In this document: piece by piece, positions 16,871-24,224 of the stretch
Position numbering within the stretch: position 1 is the stretch's first letter
Layout of the letters: each line of letters starts with the position of its first letter
Assembly: GCF_026460985.1 (NCBI RefSeq)
Contig: NZ_JAPKNM010000001.1
Span: 124,001 to 188,000, forward strand
Direction of reading: 5' to 3'
Length of the DNA: 64,000 bases
Origin: Sphingomonas sp.
Lineage (GTDB): Bacteria; Pseudomonadota; Alphaproteobacteria; Sphingomonadales; Sphingomonadaceae
Notes under the pieces: generated by a model
What the model saw: the letters and a program-made list of their open reading frames with translations, nothing else
Databases searched by the model: none
Told to the model about the DNA's origin: nothing
Position numbers and translations under genes: made by a program

Positions 16871-17256
16871 AAGCCCTCTCCCCTCTGGGGAGAGGGTTGG
16901 GAGAGGGGCAGTGCGGCAAGTTCCACGCTGATCGCGTGAGCAACGCCGTCCAGATTGCTTCCAACCTCGTAGTTCGTGAACCGGATCACCTTGTACCCCT
17001 GTCGCTCCAGCCACGCCGTGCGGCGCGCGTCCTTCAGCTCGCACAATGCATGCGTGTCGCCGTCGATCTCCACAACCAGCTTTCGCGACCGCGCGACGAA
17101 GTCGGCGATGTAGGGTTTGATGACCACCTGTCGAGCGAATTTCACACTCTCGAACTGCTTGGCGCGAAGGATGCGCCACATCGCAGCTTCGGTGGGTGTG
17201 GGGTTGGCGCGCATTTGCTTGGCACGAGCCAACAACGCGCGATCCGTTTGCGGCAC
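16867..17256 (-). CDS. DUF559 protein, Vsr/endonuclease-like fold (copy 1), inside inverted repeats
   Basis: A 129-residue DUF559 protein. Visible features are an N-terminal PTPTEAAMWRILRAKQF helix, VKFARQVVIKPYIADFVARSRKLVVEIDGDTH (strands with the Asp/Glu-rich Vsr-like centre) and KVIRFTNYEV. The fold resembles very-short-patch repair endonucleases. Function is not established. The start is GTG 17256, two bases after GGGAGAGGGG of the right inverted repeat. M15 (ATG 17214) is the alternative. The last residues (PLSQPSPQRGEGF) are translated from the left repeat, and the stop overlaps the hisZ TTG. The whole gene sits between near-perfect 50-bp inverted repeats. Confidence 0.82.
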   Translation of the reverse strand: MPQTDRALLARAKQMRANPTPTEAAMWRILRAKQFESVKFARQVVIKPYIADFVARSRKLVVEIDGDTHALCELKDARRTAWLERQGYKVIRFTNYEVGSNLDGVAHAISVELAALPLSQPSPQRGEGF

Positions 17257-17297
17257 TGCCCCTCTCCCAACCCTCTCCCCGGAGGGGAGAGGGCTTT
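16870..17297. mobile_element. Candidate mobile module: DUF559 gene between 50-bp inverted repeats
   Basis: 16870-16919 and 17248-17297 are inverse copies matching at 48 of 50 positions by eye. Each consists of a palindrome (CCCTCTCCCC...GGGGAGAGGG) followed by TTGGGAGAGGGGCAGTGC. Together they enclose one DUF559 gene and nothing else. No target-site duplication is obvious. The arrangement resembles a small transposon or a RAYT-type REP unit, but mobility has not been shown for DUF559. The gene-less element at 57784-57890 carries the same ends, including GGGGCAGTGCGGCA. Confidence 0.5.
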
Positions 17298-17308
17298 AGA
17301 TTAGCAGC

Positions 17309-18886
17309 TCAGAACCGCAGCGCCATCGCGGTCTTCACGCCGGGGAGCGTGCGGACCTTGGCGACGAGCTCGGGAGTCACTTCGTCGTCGACCGAGAGCA
17401 GCAGCACCGCCTCGCCGCCCGCCGAGCGGCGGCCGAGGTGGAAGGTGCCGATGTTCACGCCCGCCTCGCCGAGCGTGGTGCCGAGCCGGCCGATGAAGCC
17501 GGGCGCGTCCTCGTTGACGATGTAGAGCATGTGGCCGGCGAGATCGGCCTCGACCTTGATGCCGAACAGCTCGACGAGCCGCGGCGCCAGATTGCCGAAC
17601 AGGGTGCCCGCGACCGAGCGGTCGCCCGCCTGGGTGCCGACCGTCACGCGCACCAAAGTGTGATAGTCGCCCTCGCGCTCGTGGCGCACTTCGCGCACGT
17701 CGAGCCCGCGCTCCTTGGCGAGGAAGGGCGCGTTGACCATGTTCACCGTGTCCGAATGGACGCGCATCAGCCCGGCGAGCACCGCGCCGGTGATCGGCTT
17801 CTGGTTGAGCTCGGCGGCAGCGCCTTCGACTTCGATCGAGATCGAATCGAGCGCGCCGTGCGCCAGCTGGCCGACCAGGCTGCCCAGCCGCTCGGCCAGC
17901 GCCATGTACGGCTTGAGCCGCGGCGCTTCCTCGGCCGAGAGCGAAGGCATGTTGAGCGCGTTGGTGACGCCGCCCGAGACGAGATAATCGGCCATCTGCT
18001 CGGCGACCTGGATCGCGACATTGACCTGGGCCTCGTTGGTCGAGGCGCCGAGATGCGGCGTCGAGATGAAGTTGGGCGTGCCGAACAAAGGCGATTCCTT
18101 CGCCGGCTCCTGCACGAACACGTCGAGCGCGGCGCCGCCGATATGGCCCGATTCGAGGCCCGCCTTGAGCGCCGCCTCGTCGATCAGCCCGCCGCGCGCG
18201 CAATTGATGATGCGCACCCCCTTCTTGGTCTTGGCGAGGTTCTCGGCCGAGAGGATGTTGCGCGTCTGGTCGGTCAGCGGCGTGTGCAACGTGATGAAAT
18301 CGGCGCGCAGCAGCAGGTCGTCGAGGGTCATCTTCTCGACGCCCATCTCGAGCGCGCGCTCGGGGGTGAGGAAGGGATCATAGGCGATCACCTTCATCTT
18401 GAGCCCCAGTGCGCGGTCGGCGACGATCGAGCCGATATTGCCCGCGCCGATCAGGCCGAGCGTCTTGCCGGTCACCTCGACGCCCATGAAGCGGTTCTTC
18501 TCCCACTTGCCGGCCTGGGTCGACTTGTCGGCCTCGGGCAGGTCGCGGGCAAGCGCGAACATCAGTGCGATCGCATGCTCGGCAGTGGTGATCGAGTTGC
18601 CGAACGGGGTGTTCATGACGACCACGCCCTTGGCCGAGGCGGCGGGGATGTCGACATTGTCGACGCCGATCCCGGCGCGGCCGACCACCTTGAGGTTGGT
18701 CGCGGCCTCGAGGATCTCCTTGGTCACCCTGGTCGAGCTGCGGATCGCCAGGCCGTCATATTCGCCGATGATCGCCTTCAGTTCCTCGGGGGTCTTGCCG
18801 GTGATCTCGTCCACCTCGACTCCGCGCGCGCGGAAGATCTCGGCGGCCTTGGGGTCCATCTTGTCGCTGATCAGTACCTTGGGCAT
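17309..18886 (-). CDS. serA: D-3-phosphoglycerate dehydrogenase SerA
   Basis: A 525-residue long-form PGDH catalysing the first step of serine synthesis (3-phosphoglycerate to 3-phosphohydroxypyruvate, NAD). The Rossmann motif GAGNIG is at 147-152. The catalytic Arg/Glu/His lie in NCARGGLIDE, the LDVF region and TPHLGAST. An ASB domain and a C-terminal ACT domain (MLYIVNEDAPGFIGRL...) follow, allowing serine feedback. The start is ATG 18886 with GAGG five bases upstream. It follows serC on the same strand, separated by an 89-bp spacer with a REP doublet, so the pair forms a serine-synthesis operon. Confidence 0.97.
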   Translation of the reverse strand: MPKVLISDKMDPKAAEIFRARGVEVDEITGKTPEELKAIIGEYDGLAIRSSTRVTKEILEAATNLKVVGRAGIGVDNVDIPAASAKGVVVMNTPFGNSITTAEHAIALMFALARDLPEADKSTQAGKWEKNRFMGVEVTGKTLGLIGAGNIGSIVADRALGLKMKVIAYDPFLTPERALEMGVEKMTLDDLLLRADFITLHTPLTDQTRNILSAENLAKTKKGVRIINCARGGLIDEAALKAGLESGHIGGAALDVFVQEPAKESPLFGTPNFISTPHLGASTNEAQVNVAIQVAEQMADYLVSGGVTNALNMPSLSAEEAPRLKPYMALAERLGSLVGQLAHGALDSISIEVEGAAAELNQKPITGAVLAGLMRVHSDTVNMVNAPFLAKERGLDVREVRHEREGDYHTLVRVTVGTQAGDRSVAGTLFGNLAPRLVELFGIKVEADLAGHMLYIVNEDAPGFIGRLGTTLGEAGVNIGTFHLGRRSAGGEAVLLLSVDDEVTPELVAKVRTLPGVKTAMALRF

Positions 18887-18895
18887 TTTCTACCT

Positions 18896-18974
18896 CGTCA
18901 TCCCGGCGCACGCCGGGACCTCATGATGTGTGGGGAATCGCGGTCCGAGATCCCGGCTTTCGCCGGGATGACGG
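18896..18974. repeat. REP-like inverted-repeat doublet, copy 3
   Basis: Left arm CGTCATCCCGGCGCACGCC (18896-18922) and right arm ending GGCTTTCGCCGGGATGACGG (18947-18974). It fills the serC-serA spacer. The element could modulate relative expression of the two genes through hairpins in the shared mRNA. Confidence 0.9.
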
Positions 18975-18975
18975 A

Positions 18976-20130
18976 TCAGGCCTTGGCTTCGGCGTAGGCC
19001 CAGTCGAGCCAGGGGCCGAGCGCTTCGATATCGGCGGTGTCGACGGTCGCGCCGCACCAGATGCGCAGGCCCGGGGGCGCGTCGCGATAGCCGGCGACGT
19101 CGTAGGCGGCGCCTTCCTTTTCGAGGCTAGCGGCGAACTTCTTGATGAAGGCCTCGTCGGCGCCCTCGACGGTCAGGCACACGCTGGTCTTCGAGCGGAT
19201 ACCGCCATCGAGCGCGAGATGGCCCAGCCAGTCGCGCTCGGCGACGATCCTGTCGAGCGCGGCGGCATTGGCGTCCGAGCGCGCGATCAGGCCGTGCAGG
19301 CCGCCCAGGCCCTTGGCCCATTCGAGCGCGAAGATCGCATCCTCGACCGCGAGCATCGACGGGGTGTTGATCGTCTCGCCCTTGAACACGCCCTCGGCGA
19401 GCTTGCCCTTGGCCATCAGGCGGAACACCTTGGGCAGCGGCCAGGCGGGGGTATATTCCTCGAGGCGCTGGACCGCGCGCGGGCCGAGGATCAGCACGCC
19501 GTGGCCGCCCTCGCCGCCCAGCACCTTCTGCCAGGAGAAGGTGGCGACATCGATCTTGTCCCAGGGCAGGTCGTAGGCGAACACCGCGCTGGTCGCGTCG
19601 GCGAAGCTCAGCCCCGCGCGATCGGCCGGGATCCATTCGCCGTCGGGCACGCGAACGCCCGACGTGGTGCCGTTCCAGGTGAACAGCACGTCGTCCGACC
19701 AGTCGACCTGGTCGAGATCGGGGAGCTGGCCGTAATCGGCGCGGTGGATCTTGGGCTCGAGCTTCAGCTGCTTGACCGCATCGGTGACCCAGCCCTCGCC
19801 GAAGCTTTCCCAGGCAAGCGTGGTGACGCCGCGGGCGCCGAGCATCGTCCACATCGCCATCTCGAAGGCGCCGGTGTCCGAACCCGGAACGATGCCGATG
19901 CGGTGCGTGTCGGGGAGCGCGAGCATCTCGCGCATCAGGTCGATCGCATATTGCAGGCGGGTCTTGCCGATCTTCGAGCGATGCGAGCGGCCGAGCGATT
20001 CGCTGGCGAGCTTCGACGCATCCCAGCCCGGAGGCTTGGCGCAGGGACCGGAAGAGAAAAAGGGGCGAACCGGCTTGGCGGCGGGCTTCGCAGACGCAAG
20101 ATTGGCGTCGGTAACGGCGGAATCACTCAT
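18976..20130 (-). CDS. serC: Phosphoserine aminotransferase SerC
   Basis: A 384-residue fold-type I PLP enzyme of the alphaproteobacterial SerC subgroup (second step of serine synthesis; may also serve pyridoxal phosphate synthesis). The PLP lysine is in FSWQKVLGGEG, the phosphate-cup residues are in the SDTGAFEMAMW region, and the C-terminal LRIWCGATV is typical. The first 20 residues are an Ala/Lys-rich extension. The start is ATG 20130. It is the first gene of the serC-serA pair, with a structured leader upstream. Confidence 0.96.
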   Translation of the reverse strand: MSDSAVTDANLASAKPAAKPVRPFFSSGPCAKPPGWDASKLASESLGRSHRSKIGKTRLQYAIDLMREMLALPDTHRIGIVPGSDTGAFEMAMWTMLGARGVTTLAWESFGEGWVTDAVKQLKLEPKIHRADYGQLPDLDQVDWSDDVLFTWNGTTSGVRVPDGEWIPADRAGLSFADATSAVFAYDLPWDKIDVATFSWQKVLGGEGGHGVLILGPRAVQRLEEYTPAWPLPKVFRLMAKGKLAEGVFKGETINTPSMLAVEDAIFALEWAKGLGGLHGLIARSDANAAALDRIVAERDWLGHLALDGGIRSKTSVCLTVEGADEAFIKKFAASLEKEGAAYDVAGYRDAPPGLRIWCGATVDTADIEALGPWLDWAYAEAKA

Positions 20131-20215
20131 GTCAGTCTCTCCTTGCAGAGAGCACGCGCGGCGTTGGGACCGCGTGGCCCGCCGACGCCCCTAACGGCGG
20201 CGGGCGCAAAGTCAA
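20131..20215 (-). ncRNA. Possible structured serC mRNA leader
   Basis: In alphaproteobacteria a conserved serC leader RNA with two hairpins is known upstream of serC. The 85 bp here can form at least one stem-loop (GGGCC-ACGC-GGTCCC) and a second GC-rich pairing (GGGGCGTCGGCG with CCCAACGCCGCG) shortly before AAGGAGAG, the likely ribosome-binding site. I recognise location and hairpin potential, not the full consensus. A covariance search is needed. Confidence 0.35.
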
Positions 20216-20253
20216 TTGGCGAGAATGCGCGCATGTTGTCGTCTGGCCGCATT

Positions 20254-20330
20254 CGTCGTCCCGACGAAAGCCGGGATCTCGTGCCGTATCGCACCCTCGC
20301 CTGAGATCCCGGCCTGCGCCGGGATGACGG
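20254..20330. repeat. REP-like inverted-repeat doublet, copy 4
   Basis: Left arm CGTCGTCCCGACGAAAGCC (20254-20281) and right arm GAGATCCCGGCCTGCGCCGG onward (20303-20330). It ends directly before the esterase stop codon (TGA at 20333-20331), so it forms the 3' UTR of that gene. Confidence 0.9.
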
Positions 20331-21209
20331 TCAGGGCTCGGGCGGCCATTTCGCCAGCAGCCCGCGGTCGGTCATCCAGTCGGTGATCCGCGCGGGCCAG
20401 TTGCGCAGGCTCACCATGGGAGTCGATTCGCCCATGTTGAAGGCGTGACCGCCCGCCGCATACATGTGCAGCTCCGACGAGGCGCCCGCGGCGCGATAGG
20501 CGTTCAGCAGGTCGATGATCGGCTGCGAGCAGCATTGGTCGTCATTCGTCGCCGCCATCAGCAAGGGCGGCGAATCGCGCGTGATGCTCTCCTGGTCGTG
20601 GAGCGGCCCGGGAAAGACGAGGATGCCGAAATCGGGGCGCGGCGAGAGCCGGTCGATCGCGTCGCCCTTTCCCGGCGCCGCGACGGGCGGACTGAGCAAG
20701 GTCACCCGGGCGAGCTCGCCGCCGGCGGAGAAGCCCATCACGCCGATTCGCGCAGGATCGAGCTTCCATTCGCCGGCCCGCGACCGGATCGTCCGCATCG
20801 CGCGCTCGGCATCCTGCCGGGCATGCTCGAACTTGTAGGGCGAACCGGTCCCGCGGAAGAGCCGGTAGCGCAGCACGAAGGCCGCGACTCCGCGCTCGGC
20901 GAACCAGCGCGCGACATGGTTGCCCTCGGTGGTGATCACCAGGAATTCGTGCGCGCCGCCCGGCATGATCAGCACCGACGCGCCGGTCTCGCGGCCGGGA
21001 CGCGCGGGGAAATAGGTGATGCTGGGATCGTTGACCGGCTTGAGCCAATAGGCCTCGGACTGTTCGGGAATCGCTTTCCGGGCCTCGAACCCCGGCGCGC
21101 CATGGCTCCAGAGCGCGATGCGCAGCGGCTCGGCAGGCGGCTGCTGCGCCAGGGCCGGCGATGCGAACAGGGCGAGCGCCCAGGCGAAGGCGGCGAGCAG
21201 CTTGGTCAT
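20331..21209 (-). CDS. Secreted alpha/beta hydrolase (esterase/dienelactone hydrolase-like)
   Basis: A 292-residue exported alpha/beta hydrolase. The signal peptide ends near SPALAQ (residues 1-22). The oxyanion region is VLIMPGGAHEFL, the nucleophile elbow is GFSAGGELA, and HAFNMG near the C-terminus holds the catalytic His. It resembles xylan/pectin acetyl-esterase-type hydrolases (BD-FAE/prolyl-oligopeptidase-like group). ATG 21209 is chosen because it begins the signal peptide and has GGAGAGG upstream. No linked carbohydrate genes were seen nearby. The acetyl-esterase idea is inference from sequence type only. Confidence 0.85.
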   Translation of the reverse strand: MTKLLAAFAWALALFASPALAQQPPAEPLRIALWSHGAPGFEARKAIPEQSEAYWLKPVNDPSITYFPARPGRETGASVLIMPGGAHEFLVITTEGNHVARWFAERGVAAFVLRYRLFRGTGSPYKFEHARQDAERAMRTIRSRAGEWKLDPARIGVMGFSAGGELARVTLLSPPVAAPGKGDAIDRLSPRPDFGILVFPGPLHDQESITRDSPPLLMAATNDDQCCSQPIIDLLNAYRAAGASSELHMYAAGGHAFNMGESTPMVSLRNWPARITDWMTDRGLLAKWPPEP

Positions 21210-21343
21210 GGGCCTCTCCGGTCGACGCCGTCTTCGCGCGGCATCCGGCGGCGATGGTAGCGGTAACAGGTCCAGAGTCAAACCGGTACCCGCGTGCGAC
21301 GGAACACAGCGAATCTTCAGAATCGCCGTGCTATGCCTGCGGT

Positions 21344-22012
21344 ATGCGTCTCGGCATCGTGTTCCTGGCCCTGTTCCTCGCCAGCTGCATCGGCGGCGAC
21401 GACGACGACCGTCCCGCGCCGATCCGCGAGCGCAAATCGGGGCCGATCACGCTCAACCGCCCCACCCCGCGCGAGACGCAGCAATGCTTCGCCGACCTCT
21501 CGCGCGAATCGGTGCGCTATTCGCCGCTGCCCGATCGCGACTTCGGCAGCGGCTGCATCGTCACCGGTGCGGTGGAACTGCTCGACATCGGCGTGCCGGT
21601 GACCAACCTCAAATCGATGCGCTGCCCGCTCGCGCGCAGCTTCACGGGATGGGTGCGCTTCGCGGTCGCGCCGGCGGCCAAGCAGATATTGGGTAGCGAG
21701 CTGGTGCGCGTCGAGAGCTTCGGCAGCTATTCGTGCCGCGCGATCATCGGGGGCGGCGGGCAATCGGGGGCGCGCATGTCCGAGCACGGGCTGGGCAACG
21801 CCGTCGACATCGGCGGATTCGTGCTCGCCGACGGGCGGAAGATCCGCGTCGAGACCGGCTGGCGATCGGACGACCCCGCGGTGCGCGAATTCTTCGAGGT
21901 GATCCACAAATCGGCGTGCAAGCGCTTCAGGACGGTGCTCGGCCCCGACTATAACGCCGCGCATTACAACCACCTGCATCTCGACATGGGCCGCGGCCCT
22001 TTCTGCGCCTAG
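21344..22012 (+). CDS. Extensin-like family lipoprotein (M15-type zinc fold)
   Basis: A 222-residue lipoprotein. Lipobox LASC is at residues 13-16 and an acidic GGDDDD linker follows. The extensin-like C-terminal domain has the Cys-rich segment QQCFADL, SGC and MRCPLA. The metal-site-like motifs SEHGLGNAVDIGGF and YNHLHLD resemble the zinc ligands of M15 peptidases. Bacterial members of the family are presumed cell-envelope proteins, possibly acting on peptidoglycan. No activity is proven. ATG 21344 is chosen for the lipoprotein signal. The longer open frame upstream lacks homology. Confidence 0.85.
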   Translation: MRLGIVFLALFLASCIGGDDDDRPAPIRERKSGPITLNRPTPRETQQCFADLSRESVRYSPLPDRDFGSGCIVTGAVELLDIGVPVTNLKSMRCPLARSFTGWVRFAVAPAAKQILGSELVRVESFGSYSCRAIIGGGGQSGARMSEHGLGNAVDIGGFVLADGRKIRVETGWRSDDPAVREFFEVIHKSACKRFRTVLGPDYNAAHYNHLHLDMGRGPFCA

Positions 22013-22045
22013 GCAAGACCGCACGATCGGCCTAAGCCGGCCCAA

Positions 22046-22921
22046 ATGAGCAACGATACACGCGTCCCGAGCCGCGTCTTCCGCCCCGCGCAGCAGGAAG
22101 CCGAGAACGCCAACACCAACAGCGGCACGCCCCAGACCGAGCATCCGGCCTATCGCCTCGCCTTCCAGGACATGGACTTCCTGTTGCGCGAGGATCTGCG
22201 CCCGGTGCGCTTCCAGCTCGAGCTGCTCAAGCCACAGTTGATCCTCGACGCCGCCAACATCGCCTCGACGCTGGTCGTCTACGGATCGGCGCGCATCCCG
22301 GAACCGGAAAAGGCCCAGGCGCTGCTCGAGCTCGCCGACACGCCCGAGCAGAAGAAGATCGCCGAGCGGCTGATCGAGAAGTCGCATTATTACGACGTCG
22401 CGCGCGAACTCGCCCGGCTGGCGAGCAACTTCCCGCTCGACGAGGCGGGCAAGCGCCATTTCGTGGTGTGCTCGGGCGGCGGCCCGTCGATCATGGAGGC
22501 CGCCAATCGCGGCGCGCAGGACGTGGGCGCCGAATCGATCGGGCTCAACATCGTGCTGCCGCACGAACAGGCGCCCAACCCCTATGTCACGCCGGGGCTC
22601 AGCCTGCAGTTCCACTATTTCGCGCTCAGGAAGATGCACTTCCTGCTCCATGCGCGCGCGGTGGCGGTGTTCCCCGGCGGGTTCGGGACGTTCGACGAGA
22701 GCTTCGAGCTGCTGACTTTGATCCAGACCGGCAAGATCGATCCGATCCCGGTGCTGTTCTACGGCAAGGCCTTCTGGCAGCGCGTGGTGAACTTCGAGGC
22801 GCTGTGCGAGGAAGGCGTGATCTCCCCGCGCGACCTGGGGCTGTTCCACTTCGTCGAGACCGCCGAGGAAGGCTGGGAGATCGTCCAGGACTTCTGGCGC
22901 AACCACAAGGCGAGGGGCTGA
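22046..22921 (+). CDS. LOG family protein (lysine-decarboxylase-like/nucleoside monophosphate phosphoribohydrolase)
   Basis: A 291-residue protein of the TIGR00730/LOG group. GSARIP (phosphate-binding loop), FVVCSGGGPSIMEAANRGA and PGGFGTFDESFELL (catalytic Arg/Glu region, PGGxGTxxE) are all present. LOG enzymes remove ribose 5-phosphate from nucleotide monophosphates, and the plant enzyme activates cytokinin. This longer bacterial form has an N-terminal 60-residue extension, and its substrate is unknown. The start is ATG 22046. The gene is followed after 22 bp by a large palindromic repeat. Confidence 0.88.
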   Translation: MSNDTRVPSRVFRPAQQEAENANTNSGTPQTEHPAYRLAFQDMDFLLREDLRPVRFQLELLKPQLILDAANIASTLVVYGSARIPEPEKAQALLELADTPEQKKIAERLIEKSHYYDVARELARLASNFPLDEAGKRHFVVCSGGGPSIMEAANRGAQDVGAESIGLNIVLPHEQAPNPYVTPGLSLQFHYFALRKMHFLLHARAVAVFPGGFGTFDESFELLTLIQTGKIDPIPVLFYGKAFWQRVVNFEALCEEGVISPRDLGLFHFVETAEEGWEIVQDFWRNHKARG

Positions 22922-22943
22922 ACGCTGAGCGCTCGCCCATCCT

Positions 22944-23112
22944 TCCCTCTCCCATGGGGAGAGGATACCGGAGCTTGGCAGCTTGCTGCCTAGCGGAGGT
23001 TGGTGAGGGGTTCCGGGACTATCGAGAGGGCGAAACCCCTCACCCAGCTCCGACTAAGGCTCGGCTTGCGCCGGACCCAAGTCTGCGCAACCCTCTCCCT
23101 ATGGGAGAGGGG
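22944..23112. repeat. CTCTCCC-type composite palindromic element upstream of DUF559 copy 2
   Basis: Palindrome CCTCTCCC-AT-GGGGAGAGG (near 22945-22964), an internal inverted pair GGTGAGGGG (about 23001-23010) / CCCCTCACC (about 23036-23044), and a second palindrome CCCTCTCCCTATGGGAGAGGG (23091-23111). The two halves are inverse copies with a diverged middle. The last GGGAGAGGGGC runs into the start codon of the DUF559 gene at 23114. Confidence 0.85.
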
Positions 23113-23113
23113 C

Positions 23114-23455
23114 ATGCGGAACCGGCTCGTTCCAGTTGCACGGAAATTGCGGCGCGATCCAACCGGCGCGGAGAAGCGCCTCTGGTACCATCTTCGCAAT
23201 CGACGACTGAGCGGCTTCAAGTTCCGTCAGCAGGAGCCGCTCGCGGGCCATATCGTCGACTTCCTCTGCGAAGAGGCCAAGCTGATCATCGAAGCCGATG
23301 GCGGCCAGCACAGGCCCGAAGCCGACGCGCCGCGCACGCAGCAACTCGAGGCTGCGGGCTACATCGTGCTCCGTTTCTGGAACAACAATATCCTGGGCAA
23401 CACGCTCGGCGTACTGGCGGAAATCCGCCGCACGCTCGGCGATGCGCGGCCTTAG
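23114..23455 (+). CDS. DUF559 protein, Vsr/endonuclease-like fold (copy 2)
   Basis: A 113-residue DUF559 protein: RDPTGAEKRLWYHLRNRRL, then FKFRQQEPLAGHIVDFLCEEAKLIIEADGGQH with the conserved Asp/Glu/His positions, and YIVLRFWNNN near the end. Proteins of this domain share the Vsr/restriction-endonuclease-like core but are uncharacterised. ATG 23114 lies directly after GGGAGAGGGGC, the end of the palindromic element, exactly as for copy 1, so its Shine-Dalgarno is repeat-derived. It shares only family-level similarity with copy 1, so it is not a recent duplicate. Its stop overlaps the cytochrome gene stop in TTAG. Confidence 0.83.
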   Translation: MRNRLVPVARKLRRDPTGAEKRLWYHLRNRRLSGFKFRQQEPLAGHIVDFLCEEAKLIIEADGGQHRPEADAPRTQQLEAAGYIVLRFWNNNILGNTLGVLAEIRRTLGDARP

Positions 23456-24123
23456 TGGCCCTTCTTCTCGGCCTGGACCGCCGCCTGGGGATCCTTGGCC
23501 GGGGTGCCTTCCGCCGGGGTCGCTTCGTTCGAGACGTTGCCGGTGTCGGCGACATTGGCCTCGGCGGCGTTGTCGGCCGCCGGCTCCTCGCCCGCGGCCG
23601 GGGCGGCGGGAAGCGGCAGGTTCGAGCCCTGGCTGTTGAGATAGGCGATCACGTTCGCGCGGTCCTGCGGATTGGCGATGCCCGCGAAGGTCATCTTGGT
23701 GCCCGGCGCGTATTTGCGTGGGCTCGTCAGCCACGCGTCGAGCGCGTCGAAGGTCCAGGTGCCCGGCACGCCCTTGAGCGCGTCCGAATAAGCGAAGCCG
23801 GCGACATGGCCGTGCGGCTTGCCGACCGTGGCGTAGAGGTTCGGGCCGATGCCCGAAGCGCCGCCCGAGTTGATCGTGTGGCAGGCGGTGCACTGCTTGA
23901 ACACGTCGGCGCCCTTGGCGACATCGGCGGCGGCGAGACGCACCGCGATCGGCGCGACGGCGGCACCGCCGCCTTCGCCGGCCTCCTCGACGCCCTCGAT
24001 CGCATAGCCCATCTTCTCGGGGCGTTCCGCGTGGAAGACCATGCCGCTCACGATCGACAGGCCGAGCGCCGCAATGCCGCCCGCCAGTGCCCAACCCGCA
24101 ATCGTATTGAACCGATCGTCCAT
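23452..24123 (-). CDS. Membrane-anchored class I cytochrome c (c552/CycM-like)
   Basis: A 223-residue protein with an uncleaved N-terminal membrane helix (about residues 8-30), an Ala/Gly linker and one class I cytochrome domain. The heme c motif CTACH is at residues 78-82, and the likely axial Met lies in GTKMTFAGI near residue 147. A C-terminal low-complexity Ala/Glu/Asn tail of about 60 residues ends in EKKGH. CycM-type proteins carry electrons from the bc1 complex to cytochrome oxidase in alphaproteobacteria. ATG 24123 is preferred to the overlapping GTG 24126. It is divergent from pheA, a common sphingomonad pairing. Confidence 0.9.
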   Translation of the reverse strand: MDDRFNTIAGWALAGGIAALGLSIVSGMVFHAERPEKMGYAIEGVEEAGEGGGAAVAPIAVRLAAADVAKGADVFKQCTACHTINSGGASGIGPNLYATVGKPHGHVAGFAYSDALKGVPGTWTFDALDAWLTSPRKYAPGTKMTFAGIANPQDRANVIAYLNSQGSNLPLPAAPAAGEEPAADNAAEANVADTGNVSNEATPAEGTPAKDPQAAVQAEKKGH

Positions 24124-24224
24124 CACATGCCCCTAAAGGAAAGTCGTTCGCCCTTTAGGCTGCGGTTTTTGCTATCGCAAGCCGGGGTTGCCGCCGGAAA
24201 CGCAGACGGCTAGCGCGCGCTTCC

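Noticed and set aside
16871..17179. Upstream extension of hisZ to an alternative start at 17179
   Set aside because: The extra 103 codons are the wrong frame of the DUF559 gene and the repeat (PLPTLSPEGRG), with no HisZ homology. TTG 16870 fits the family.
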